This document shows positions 42,122 through 52,373 of a DNA stretch of 52,373 nt, piece by piece. Where the stretch lies: assembly GCF_000003815.2 (NCBI RefSeq), contig NC_049985.1, positions 18,117,511-18,169,883 of the forward strand, written 5' to 3'. Source of the stretch: Branchiostoma floridae (lineage: Eukaryota > Chordata > Leptocardii > Amphioxiformes > Branchiostomatidae). The notes under the pieces are model-generated. The model was not told where the DNA came from. It ran no database searches and worked only from the letters and a program-made list of their open reading frames with translations. Each line of letters opens with the position of its first letter. The first letter of the stretch is position 1. A program made the position numbers and the translations under genes.

Positions 42122-45100
42122 TCATCGCACCACACTCTTGTCTCTGACGTGTTGCGTAAGCATGAGCACACCTGCGCAGAGCCCGTCATAGATGTCGGGG
42201 AGGTGCCCGACCACCGTCCAGGTGTTCCCCTCCATGTCGTACCCTTGGATCTCGCTACTGAACTTCCACGTGTTCCAGTTGATCCCGCCCAGGATGTAGA
42301 TCTTGTCGCGGAACACCGCGATCCCCGCGCCGGTCTGCGGCGATAGAACCGGCGCGAGGAACCGCCAGGAGTCGTCCTCTCGGCTGTACCGCTCCATGGT
42401 AGCAACTGCACACCCGCCGATCACGTAGATGTCACCCCCCACGGAGCACATGTTGTGTCCCGAGCGCGCGTCGTGCATCGGTTTCAGCCGCTCGCAGCCC
42501 TGCTCCGGGTCGTACCGCACCATGTAGTCATGGTAATGACCTTCGACCCGCCCGCCGGAGATGTAGATCTCGTTTTCGCAGACGCAGGCCGCGTGGCCGT
42601 ACACTTCGACCTCGAGAGGCTTCACCTTCGCCCACCGGTTCAGCTCCGGGCTGTACTGCTCCACAGACGAGAGGATGTCGGGCCCGAGCTTTCCCGCGAT
42701 CGCGTACAGGTGACCTCGGCAGGCCACGAGCTGGAAGTAGTACCGTGCCTCCTGCATGGGCGCGATCGGGACCCAGGTGTCGAACCGGGGGTCGTAGCGG
42801 AAACCTGCGGAGAAGACAGGGTTAAGACTTGCCTTTAATGTTATTTTTGGTATAATTTGAATTTAAACGCCCCAAAAATAGGCAATCTTGTAGTTTTACT
42901 ATCCAAAATATGTAAGGCCATATTGATTTGATTATATGGATGACATCCGCGCTCGCACCAATTTTCGGCCATTTCCAAAAAAAAAAAAAAAAAGTTTTCG
43001 ACCACACAATAAATTGTGCAAAACAGCTGTAAAACTAGAGTTCGGCGACCTCATACCTCCATGAAAATTTAAAGCTTTCGTAAATTTCATGCAATTGACT
43101 AAGACATTAACATAATGTATGCATGGTGTTGTTAATCATTGACTAACGTTCACATGTCACAATTATAAAATTCCCATTATTAATCATAAAGAGGTTTTGC
43201 AATTTTTACATAAATTATGCAAATAAGTTCCTCATTACCATATTTGGTATCTGCTTATATTCCACCTATCATAATTAACATGTGTTACATGTATTGAGGT
43301 CCAGTTATTGAAAACAATGGAACTGTACAATTTCCTCATTAATTATGCAAATTCAGTCATCATTTGCATAACATGTATATCATTCTAAACATCTTTGCCT
43401 AAGCTACCTGCATGCCTAAAATGCAGGCAATCCGTCGTTCCTTTCTGCAGTTATCCTCTTTGGAGTGTCTTGACAAAAACGCCCCTGCAGTTCCACAATT
43501 GAATGTTAGGGGACTGAAACTTGCCCCACTTTGTCATGACGCTAAAAGCTATCTACCACCCAAATGTCACGACCATATCACGTACGGGACAAGAGATACA
43601 TTGAAAAAACTGCTATGATAGAATATTCTCATTAATTATGCAAATGTACTCCTATTTTGCATAATTAGTATTTTATCTTGTACAACATTGTCTAAGGTAC
43701 CTACATACCAAAAATCATGAAAATCCGTTATTCCCTTCTTGAGTTATCCTCGTCAGAAGTTTTTGACAAAAATGCCCCTGCTATCCCAAAACTAGACGCT
43801 AGGGGGCCCAAACTTATGTCATTTTTTCCTGAACACAAGAGCTATCTAATACTTAAAAATCTTGACCATAGCATGTTCAGAACACCGAGATAGCAAAACC
43901 GGAAGTTGCGCTGCAGTACCAAGGTCACACACCAGGGGGCCCAAAATTGACCTTGACCTTCGTCTTCCCAACCCTTACCCACATACCAAATATCATCGTA
44001 GTCCATCAAGAGATTCTCAAGTTATGCTGACCACAATATGCGGACACACAGACACACACACAGACACACACACACACACACAGACACACACACAGACACA
44101 CTCAAAACTATACCTCCATTTTTTCATGGAGGAACTATACCTCCATTTTTTCATGGAGGTAATGAGCACAAATATTCCGTAGATGGAAAAAAAAGGTATC
44201 AGAAAACAGATAACTAATGCCATACATGTAGAATGCCAAAATAAATCTAAAGTCAAAGAATGAAATGTAAAAGGACAGAAAGAAATATATGTTGTTGTTA
44301 GGAGGAGGTACCAGTACAGAAAATTAAGGTCCAGAGTATCATTTCCAGGTCTGGACCTGAACCTGGACCTGATTGTCTGTGGAAACTTGCAATTCGACTT
44401 GGAACTGGCAATACTCAAAACAATGGTAATTGGTCAATTTTGCTACTGTAACAAAGGAATCTGTTTGGTAGATTATTGGACTCCCACTGGCATTTTAAAA
44501 TCCCATCTCCATGTAATAAAGACTAACTCACTGTCTCTGTACCTTTGACTATAGAAACTTGGTACAATTGACTAGTAACTCTACTTGACTTTGCTCTTGT
44601 CGTCTTCTTAGCCCCCGGTAAGACCCCAAATGCCTGCCGACATAGTGTGTNNNNNNNNNNNNNNNNNNNNNNNNNNNNNNNNNNNNNNNNNNNNNNNNNN
44701 NNNNNNNNNNNNNNNNNNNNNNNNNNNNNNNNNNNNNNNNNNNNNNNNNNAGATTGGTCCAAGAAGAAAACAAAATGTTTTGCACCCGTATGATGTACTG
44801 GTCCCTACACCTAACTGTTGGTATACCATACTATGTGTGTTTAGTCCTATGTTCAACCTTCCTGGCCACTTTGATTTCATACTGAAGGCAACTTTTTTTT
44901 TTTGCCAAACTTTTTTTTTATTCGCTCGCTCGCATCAGTTTTGGAGTTTCCAGAGGATGTCATCCATATAATCAAATCAACATGGCCTAACTGCAAAAGT
45001 AGAAAGGCCACCCATGTTAGTTTTCATTCGTTTCTAAATCATATTAACATCATGCCCGAAAATCTTATTTTGACATTTTGTGCATTTTGATGCATTTCAT

Positions 45101-48100
45101 ATCCTTCTTTTTGCTCCCGAAAGCTGCCCGGCTGGGCCTCGATTTAGAAATGTAACTTAAGCCTAAACAACGACAACAAAATGGGGTAGGGAATTTCCCG
45201 AGCAGCCTCGTAACCCCTGCTTCGCCTATTGAGTCAGTGAAGTCAAGCTTGCCTAGGCTTGATCTTTCTGACTTAGGGAGAAGAGATGTTGCTACAGTTA
45301 TCGCTATGGGCCGCTCTTCATCACCATGATGATAACATCAGGCCCTACGAACCTGATTTAGAAAAAAAAAAAAAAAAAGACAAACCCGAGGAGAGGTGTG
45401 TCCCGGGGAGTGTCCCCCCCACCACGTACAGGTAGTTATCCATGACGGCCGCACAGTGGTACTTCCGCGGCGGGCTCGGCATCGGGCGAAGGTTCTTCCA
45501 GCGTACGGAACTCGACACCACGCTGCCATCGCAGAACATGAGCTCCCGGCTGATCGCCTGGTCCGTCTCTCCACCAATCACGATCACCGCGTCCTCCGTG
45601 GCTCGTACCTGTGTGTAGAAGGATAAATACATTTTTTACCTTTGCCAAAAGTCATGCTCCCCAGGGGATTTATGTGGTAATGCAGCAGAACTTCCAGTTT
45701 AGAAATCTGATGTTCTGGACTATGGTCACAATTTTGGGTTGGAAGATTCTGGGTAGCTCTTGTTGTTGGGAAGAAGTATTCTGCCTACAAGGATGATTTA
45801 TGCTTCTCATGAATAAACAAAGGCTTTAAGGAAGAAAGAAACAAACAAACCTGAGTCTGCGGAGACTGTAGCGAGTTCTGCTTGTACGGGAAAGCCTTAA
45901 ACAAACAAACAAACAAACAAACCTGTGTCTGTGGAGACTGCAGGGAGTTCTGCTTGTACGGGAAAGCTTTAAACAAACAAACAAACAAACAAACAAACAT
46001 AACTGTGTCTGTGGAGACTGCAGGGAGTTCTGCTTGTACGGGAAAGCTTTAAACAAACAAACAAACAAACAAACAAACAAACCTGTGTCTGCGGAGACTG
46101 CAGGGAGTTCTGCTTGTACGGGAAAGCTTTAAACAAACAAACAAACAAACAAACAAACCTGTGTCTGCGGAGACTGCAGGGAGTTCTGCTTGTACGGGAA
46201 AGCTTTAAACAAACAAACAAACAAACAAACAAACAAACCTGTGTCTGCGGAGACTGCAGGGAGTTCTGCTTGTACGGGAAAGCTTTAAACAAACAAACAA
46301 ACAAACAAACAAACCTGTGTCTGCGGAGACTGCAGGGAGTTCTGCTTGTACGGGAAAGCTTTAAACAAACAAACAAACAAACAAACAAACAAACCTGTGT
46401 CTGCGGAGACTGCAGGGAGTTCTGCTTGTACGGGAAAGCTTTAAACAAACAAACAAACAAACAAACAAACAAACCTGTGTCTGTGGAGACTGTAGGGAGT
46501 TCTGCTTGTACGGGAAAGCCTTGTAGGTAAATGACTCGACCAGCAGGGCGTGGCACTTTGGGTCCATCATCATGAAACCCACCTGGAGAGGAAATCGACA
46601 ATATGATGATTTTATATCAATGACATATAGACATCCAGGTAATCAGATACACGATACAAAAAATACTCAAGGAACTGGATACGTTTTGCAAACAATCAGA
46701 CATTTCAGACAGAATCTGCAAAAAAAATCCCTGACCAATTCTATGCAGCAATCACAATTGGTACTTGACCCAATGGTAATCATTACCAGTTTCAACACAA
46801 ATGACACATAATCATTTGTATTGAAACCTAAGCTTGTGTTGGTTATTTCATAGTACATGTACTGTTTTGCTAGCTTGAGTACCATCCTCCGTAGTGACCG
46901 CTGGCTCAGTACTTTCGCATGGTTAGCAAGCGAAAGTAGCGAGCCAGCGGTCACTACGGAGGATGGCACTCAGGCTACTGTTTTGCAAGATGGACCCCGT
47001 TATTGTCAAAGTTAAATCTAATAAACAAGGAAATAAAGTCCACCTCTTGCACATTCTCCATGATATCCCTGTCAGACATCAGCGGGAACCGCACACACTG
47101 CATCACCGTGCACGCGTCCGCCACTCGAGCATCGTGGTCCGCATCGATCCACTTCAGCGCAAACCTGATGATGATGATCAATGGTTTATTGTGCAACAAA
47201 GAATCTCTCACAGCCTGAGGCTGAATCGCAGATTCCATTACAATAAAATGGTGTCATGACAGTCCGTAGTTCCTATTATCAATATGCTAAAAAACATCAC
47301 AATTTTATAGTTATAGTTTCAAACAATTATAATGTGATCTGTCATTCGAAATGATAAATCCATATGCTGCCTACCCCTGCGTCAGGGATCCCAGCAGCAG
47401 TATAATCAAACAAAGATAAGGAAGGAAGGATCATTAACCATATCAATAAATCCATAATATCAAACCTGAACACCTCCAGCTCGCTCGCTCGTATCGAATT
47501 CCTCTCCAAGTATCCAATCAGCTCCCTCTGCGTCAGACTCTCGAACTTCTCCGTCTCGGCGAACGCGTGAAAGTTCTCGACAATAAAGTCGTCTGCAAAC
47601 TCTTTCAGTTCCGTGACTCCGTAACTCTGCGCGGCGTGCGTGATCTCCAGACAGTTGTCCACGGTGATGGAGTCCTTATAGTACGTGCAGCAGAGCTCCA
47701 GCACTGTGGGGATCTGTAAGTAAGCAGCCACGTTGATGATGTCAGCGATGTTCTGTGGGCTGAGTCCGATCTGCCCGCTGTAGATGAAGTCTATGCAGGC
47801 TTCCAGCGCCGACGCCTTCATGCCGTGTAACACGATCTCTCGCTCTTTACTCTCCTTTAGACTCCCTGTCAGCATGGCGCGGAAATAGTCGCTACACGCC
47901 GCGAGAACGGCACGGTGCGCCACGAACTTCTGCTTACACGATATGAGGAGGATGTCGCATAATTGGTTATTACGTCGTAACGCGTTCAGCCCCTTCAGAA
48001 TCTTCCTGCTGTGCTCCCCCGAATCGTGGTCCAGCTTAGCGCTCTCCGAACCCCCCTCCACGATGAAGTCGTAGCAAGCCTGCACGATCGGCGGAATCTG

Positions 48101-48656
48101 CAGACAGCTGGCAACACCGAGAACTTGCTTAACGTTGTCATCGTTGACGTCCGTTTTCGTGGCGTACAGGATGTCCAGTAAACACCGCACGCCTTCCACC
48201 GTCACACCCTCCAGCTCCACCTTGTCCTGTTTGCCATCAGTTATTGCACTGGTCAGCAGCGCCTTTGCACAAGTACCGGAGAAAGGGAAAAGAAAAGGAT
48301 TAAAATCAAATCATAACATTTCCACAGTGAACACCTCACAACATTAAGTGACCTATAAACAGGTACAGGTACCCTAGATGTTCAGGTCCAGACCTTACAA
48401 TCTTTAAGGTTCAGATTTTAGCCCTACCTTGAGATAGTCGCTACATGATGCCAGCAGGGCCCTATGCAGACTGAAAGAGCTGGACTCTGACACCAGAGTG
48501 AAGTCACAGAGCACGTCCTCCTCCCGGAGACTGTTCAGGCCTCGGAGCAGGAACTCCGGATGTTTGTCGGAGAGAAACTCCTCCAGCTCCTCCAACTCCA
48601 CATCCTCCTGCTCAGGAGTCACTCCATCAGTATCCATGGCAACAGGGCATCACTTC
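42122..48656 (-). CDS. double-BTB Kelch-like protein (BTB-BTB-BACK-Kelch), six coding exons
   Basis: Exons on the minus strand: 48656-48428 (ATG at 48637; a TTTTTTGCACAG acceptor shows an upstream 5' UTR exon), 48262-47466, 47164-47044, 46582-46475, 45608-45386 and 42804-42122. Phases match throughout and give 713 aa ending HVRDKSVVR. Domains: BTB1 about 30-140 (LCDFTLVSESSSFSLHRALL), BTB2 about 158-265 (LCDILLISCKQKFVAHRAVL, AACSDYFRAMLTGSLKES), BACK about 270-375 (ELIGYLERNSIRASELEVF, FALKWIDADHDARVADA), and a Kelch propeller from about 415 with VIVIGG, LYVVGG, LYAIAG, IYISGG, IYVIGG and IYILGG blades. BTB-BACK-Kelch proteins typically recruit substrates to Cullin-3 ubiquitin ligase; that role is inferred. 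Donors of the GTTTG type are used at exons 2, 4 and 5. Two BTB domains in tandem is unusual. An amplified copy series of exon 4 lies in the following intron. Confidence 0.93.
42895..42985 (-). repeat. inverted fragment of the 21600/44840 dispersed repeat
   Basis: ATTGATTTGATTATATGGAT, then GACATCCGCGCTCGCACCAA, is the reverse complement of the end of 44920-44990. It lies in the last Kelch intron. Confidence 0.7.
43032..44161 (-). mobile_element. 1.1-kb TIR element, copy 2 (near-identical to 19925-21011)
   Basis: It matches copy 1 base for base except for a few substitutions and microsatellite length. One end has a short duplication (ACTATACCTCCATTTTTTCA repeated at 44107 and 44133). It is inserted in the last Kelch intron and has no coding capacity. 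Confidence 0.88.
44651..44750. other. assembly gap (100 N)
   Basis: A run of 100 N in the last Kelch intron. The phase match of exons 5 and 6 does not require a hidden exon. Confidence 1.
44840..44990 (+). repeat. dispersed repeat (partner at 21600-21750)
   Basis: TTCAACCTTCCTGGCCACTT, CATACTGAAGGCAA, TCGCATCAGTTTTGGAGTTT and CATCCATATAATCAAATCAA align in order with 21605-21745. Confidence 0.78.
45115..45350 (+). repeat. dispersed repeat (partner at 49815-50025; left edge also near 9795)
   Basis: GGGTAGGGAATTTCCCGAGC, CTCGTAACCCCTGCTTCGCC, AAGTC...TTGCCTA-GC and GCTCTTCATCAC-ATGATG correspond in order to 49835-50010 at about 75-80%. The left edge (CCCGAAAGCTGCCCGGCTGG) matches 9800-9845. 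Confidence 0.7.
45851..46474 (-). repeat. tandem array of the 3' half of Kelch exon 4 with its donor
   Basis: Eight copies whose exon-like parts start (low coordinate) at 45851, 45923, 46003, 46083, 46159, 46239, 46315 and 46395, before the genuine exon at 46475. Spacing is 72-80 bp, always a multiple of four because only the (CAAA)n run varies. Each copy keeps the codons for FPYKQNSLQSPQTQ and the CAG|GTTTG donor, and is preceded on the minus strand by TTTGTTTAAAG, a possible weak acceptor. Confidence 0.95.
46877..46971. repeat. 95-bp foldback element in a Kelch intron
   Basis: The arms 46877-46918 and 46930-46971 (GAGTACCATCCTCCGTAGTG and partner) pair at 39 of 42 positions around an 11-base loop. 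Non-coding. Confidence 0.92.
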
Positions 48657-48659
48657 CTG

Positions 48660-49530
48660 TGCAAAAAAGATATAAGGGAGTCATTCTACCAGTAACCATA
48701 TGCATGGCAATGGGGAATCACTGTCAGACTTCATACTAGTATATAAAAACATACAACAATTCCTTTCTGGAAATATGTGACATCTACAAACACAATTCTG
48801 CCAGGTCACACAGTACTAGTATATCCACCACCCAAAAAGGATGCATCTTAGGAGCTTGCCAGTGCAATGCACTCCCGTATGTGAGTATCTACATGTCCGA
48901 TGGTGCTGCACTAGAGAGCTCTCAAACACACCCAGTCTGTTTTTTTTATGTGGCAGACTTATGTAACCCGGCGGATAAATGACAAAATTGTGAATGGGGG
49001 GCTACACATGACCTAAAAGTTAAGGTGCACATTAAAGAATTTGGGTTCCATCTAAAACAAATGACACTGAAATCTACCTGATCTTTAACATTACTTTGAA
49101 TTACCACAAAGGCTTTCCACCTTACAGATGATAACTAGATTCTATATATAACCTGAACCACAAACATTGCACTGTAGCTGAGGTTATTGCTAAGGTATGC
49201 CAGAGCCATAACACTTATGACTTTTGTTTAGTATAGTATTAGGAAGTACATTTGTACCTATTGTACTGACATGCAGGAGGGAATTACTTGGATGCGCCAG
49301 GCCTTCTACAAATGTACATATACAACATTAACTATTACTTAGATTCCCTACAGAGATCTAGAAGCCACGACCCGAAGCTTGTACTAGTTGTAGTGTTTGA
49401 GGAATGCCAACCATCGGAGCGCTCCAGGAATGCCTGTCCATCATGCCAGTCATTCGGCCTGTTAACCTACAGGGGAGGGGGCAAAGGTCAGGGCAGGGCA
49501 GGGATGTATACAGAACAACCGACAGCTTTT
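48660..49530. other. Kelch gene 5' flank or first intron, no coding exon seen
   Basis: A non-coding first exon should lie upstream of 48656, since an acceptor is present there, but its position cannot be seen. No CpG-rich promoter-like stretch was noticed here. Confidence 0.5.
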
Positions 49531-49539
49531 ATAGGAGCA

Positions 49540-49800
49540 CATCTCGCAGTGGCGTAGGAGGGGCATAATGCCAAGACCCTAGAGGTCCTTTTGGCCTTGG
49601 GAGAGGCACTTAACAGGTTCTTGTCTTTCTTCGCTTCACTCAGGTGAAAACAGGTACCTAGCTCTGGGTAGACATGTCCTATGGATAGAACATTAAATGC
49701 TAAAATGGAGGTCCCATGTTTGAAGAGAGCCACACCTCGATCACGTAAAAGAACCCACCACACTTATCAAAAAAGAGTACTGGGGTCTTCCCCGGTATGA
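49540..49800 (-). repeat. SINE/LINE-like dispersed repeat
   Basis: The minus strand reads ...TTCACCTGAGTGAAGCGAAG ... AAGTGCCTCTCCCAAGGCC. Pieces resemble 31110-31125 and 31905-31945 (TTCACTCAAGTGAAAATGAG). No clear RNA-gene head was found. Confidence 0.5.
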
Positions 49801-49814
49801 GTGGATCAAAAACC

Positions 49815-50025
49815 ATCATAATATATTCGGCCTAAATGGCGAACAGAATTTCCTAAACAGCCTTCGTAACCCCTGCTTCCCCTATCAACTCAATGAAGTC
49901 CAAATTGCCTAAGCATGATGTTTTTGACTAGGAAAAGAAATGATGATGCTACAATGACATGAACAAGCTGCTCTTTATCACAATAATGGCAACAACAGGC
50001 CGGCTCTTGTTAAACTTAATCACTC
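49815..50025 (+). repeat. dispersed repeat (partner at 45180-45350)
   Basis: CTTCGTAACCCCTGCTTCCC, CAATGAAGTCCAAATTGCCT and GCTGCTCTTTATCAC-ATAATG follow the order of 45200-45335. Confidence 0.7.
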
Positions 50026-50177
50026 ACTGAAACTGACACTCAAATGCACGAAGGCACAAACATTTCATTTATGACTCATGCTGAAATTCAAGTTCAGTAA
50101 TAATCCATTCAAGTCTAAGAAGCAAGGAGAAGACTTGGTCGTTGTGGGACACATGTGATTCAAAGCTGGATATAGTA

Positions 50178-50321
50178 GAATTCTTTTTACACAACCAGGA
50201 GGTACTTACACTGCTTACGTTTTTATCAGAGCTTCTAACTGGAGTTCTGCTCTGACGAAGGTGTCTGAGAGACATCAAAACGTAAGCAATGTAAGTACCT
50301 GCTGGTTGTGTAAAAAGATTC
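50178..50321. repeat. 144-bp hairpin element with three-way-junction, hammerhead-like core
   Basis: The 45-bp arms 50178-50223 and 50277-50321 pair with about four mismatches. The interior has two further helices: CAGAGC/GCTCTG and GGTGTC/GACATC. The second is preceded by CTGACGA, matching the hammerhead CUGANGA box. The GAAA box is replaced by CAAAA. The form is known from Penelope-like element repeats. Confidence 0.6.
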
Positions 50322-50879
50322 TCCTACATCCTACCAACCTGATTTTTCGGAGGTGATTTAAAGTATTTTACCCACAGGCTATGCAAATGTTAAACTTCCA
50401 TGAAATGTCTCCCCAATGTTCCCCTCCATCTATTATCACTTACTGCTCCCTCCAGGCTCTGTCTGTATCCAACCCTGTCTGTAAACATCTCAGACATTTC
50501 CCGATCAAGTCAGATCGAACTGCAAGGAGTTCACTTCTGCCTCAGAACAACAGTCTTCAGATATAAGCTCACACAGTTTGATCTGTGCGGTTCTCAACAA
50601 TATTGCTGAACTGGAAGATCAACACAAGGACAGACATTAAAGGTTCACAAAGTTTCAGGTAAGAATTACGGGTAGATTTGAGCTTTTTCTAAGGTACTAA
50701 ATGTATATTCAATGGCTGTAATGTCGTACATTTAACTTGGCTTTTTTTTAAATAGGAATTGTACAGTTTAATGGCATCAGTATAAAGGGGCTACAGAAGC
50801 ACTCAGGCTTGTGATGAACGACACCAGTAACATCTGCAGACATCAGGGACTCCAAAGGAACAGTTTGTAAAACTGTCAG

Positions 50880-51570
50880 GGCGGCAGATCAGACAGGCAG
50901 ATTCCGATGATGATCCTGGCTGTACATTTCCCGTGTGAATTATGTTTATACATTTATTGAGTGTGACTGATGCTGCATATCAACACGCCAACAGAACCCA
51001 TCTCTCTGGTAAATCATGATGGCATAAAAATGATGCTGTCTTCATAACTTAAGAGGTTTTATCATGTTCTTTTGACTAAATTTGGCAAACAGGACAAGGA
51101 TCATAAAGAAAACCCATGATCATTTTGGCTATACATTTGTACATTCCTGTGTGAATGATGTTTAGACATTCCTGTGTGAATGATGTTGAATTGCAGCATG
51201 CCAACAGAACACATCTCCCTAAGAAGTCACGATGGCATGAAAAATGATGCTGTCTTCATAACTTAACATCCTCCAAAGAGGTTTTCCATCAAGACTACTT
51301 TTGGCTCAATTTGGCAAAAAGGCCAAAGACCATTAACTTAAAGATAACTGCCTCTTTATGACAGACCAGCAGATCATACAGGCGGATTACTGATGATAAT
51401 TTTGGCTACAAATTTCCCGTGTGAGTGATGCTGAATGTCACCATGGCAACAGAACCCATATCTCTGGGAAGCCATCTAGACATGAGTGATGATGTCGCCT
51501 GCAGTTTTTTTCCTTCCAGACATGTACTAGATATACTTTTATCCTGAAGTTTGCCAAAAAGGAATAAAGA
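50880..51570 (+). repeat. three diverged tandem units of about 230 bp
   Basis: Each unit contains CAGATCA-ACAGGC-GATT, TTTGGCTA/TGGCTGTACA, CCTGTGTGAATGATG, GCCAACAGAACCCAT, ATGATGCTGTCTTCATAACT and TTTGGCAAA-AGG. Similarity is about 75-80%. Non-coding. Confidence 0.8.
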
Positions 51571-51599
51571 TTCAAACTATTACAGGACTACATAACGGA

Positions 51600-52090
51600 T
51601 GTATGGATGGACCAATATTGTAAGTTGTATAAAGAAAGAAATAGAGATGTGCATCAAACCAGCTTTGCCCTCTGACATCAGTGACAAGCCAGTCTTCTGC
51701 TGGCCGTGACAGGAAAGACAGATGATACATACCCTATCTACATGCAGGTTCATCCCACTGGAAAAGGTTCCCTCGTGGGCCTTTTGACACTGCTGTCCAG
51801 CAAAATGTACGTAAGTGGACAGTGTCTGAGGGGAATGTTTAGATCAGTTCCTTATTGGTACACACTGCTTCAGGGAATGAAGTCAGAATAAAATCAGATT
51901 CAATATTTCCTCCAAGCACTCAATTTCCATCTTGTTCTCCTGCTAAATATTTATCTTAAAATGTGTGAGCACCAAACACATAGGCTGGTGTGGTCACACA
52001 GCACAGTGATACACTGGTTAGCAGGAATTGCCATGATACATGAAACCTACACCAGCTATTTTAGGCTCTGTCATGCAGGGAGAGGGTAAG
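51600..52090. other. no gene seen
   Basis: A 61-codon + frame at 51706-51891 lacks any recognisable feature. Nothing else is supportable. Confidence 0.45.
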
Positions 52091-52139
52091 TCATGGTGGA
52101 TACGACGTTCTCCCAGGACACTCCCGGACCTGATCCATT

Positions 52140-52373
52140 ACTAGTACAGATACATCCTCCTGGCTATATCATATGTCATAAGTCACCTTGTCATTACTTG
52201 TACACGAACATGATCCATTAGCAGCATATCCTCTGGTCTCATATGTCACCTTGTCAGTACATTTTGTACTTGTACCCGGACTAACATATCCTCCGGTCAT
52301 ACGTCTCATACGTCACCTTGTCAGTACTCGTACCCGGACTAACATATCCTCTGGTCTCATATGTCACCTGTCA
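52140..52373 (+). repeat. tandem repeat of about 60 bp running off the window end
   Basis: CATATCCTCTGGTCTCATAT, GTCACCTTGTCAGTAC and GTACCCGGACTAA recur at about 52226, 52287 and 52343, with an older copy at about 52155. Confidence 0.9.

Noticed and set aside
42010-42411. Second minus-strand frame (133 codons) overlapping the last Kelch exon, and plus-strand frame 42455-42838
   Set aside because: Both are shadows of the Kelch propeller exon in other frames.
45785-46601. Minus-strand 210-codon frame with VCLFVCLFKAFPYKQNSLQS repeats
   Set aside because: It reads through exon 4 copies and (GTTT)n intron sequence; not one protein, although the short exon-like parts are discussed as possible cassettes.

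Overview
The window looks like draft-assembly sequence from a repeat-rich marine invertebrate chordate, most probably an amphioxus (Branchiostoma). It has short spliced exons with GT..AG introns, a eukaryotic proline tRNA, CR1/L2-type retrotransposons, mariner and hAT remnants, many small foldback elements, and three runs of N (2576-2675, 30497-30661, 44651-44750). The species assignment is inference from gene and repeat style; no search was run.

Layout. At 1-851 (+) are the last two exons of an SLC23-type ascorbate/nucleobase transporter. At 2880-4580 (+) is a compact three-exon gene for a small single-Ig-domain membrane protein, with a possible lysine-rich tail exon at about 5090-5275. At 6988-9241 (-) are the last two recognisable exons of an unidentified protein (gene A), with a tRNA-Pro(AGG) inside their intron. 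From 9.3 to 17.7 kb there is a cluster of RE1/NRSE-like motifs, a deleted mariner, a 5'-truncated LINE with an intact RT frame, and a small TIR element. From 17.7 to 38.8 kb (-) lie phase-compatible exons of a second unidentified gene (gene B), whose long intron holds a second LINE, hAT-like insertions, a 1.1 kb mobile repeat and two opposed arrays of about 200 bp units. At 42122-48656 (-) is a complete six-coding-exon BTB-BTB-BACK-Kelch gene, probably an adaptor for a Cullin-3 ubiquitin ligase. The rest, to 52.4 kb, is intergenic or 5' sequence with tandem and dispersed repeats.

A recurring oddity is that exon edges have been amplified together with their splice sites into tandem arrays beside the real exon. 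This is seen at gene A (8.6-9.2 kb), gene B (17.87-18.33 kb), the Kelch gene (45.85-46.58 kb), and as a single extra copy at 38.25 kb. In gene B, three of five copies form a 42-nt unit that would keep the reading frame if spliced in. Two further signals are clusters of motifs matching the vertebrate REST/NRSF element (10.8-11.2, 24.6-25.6 and 27.0-27.8 kb) and an array of inverted-repeat-1 nuclear-receptor-like sites (18.97-19.43 kb). Both sit in repeats, so their function is open.
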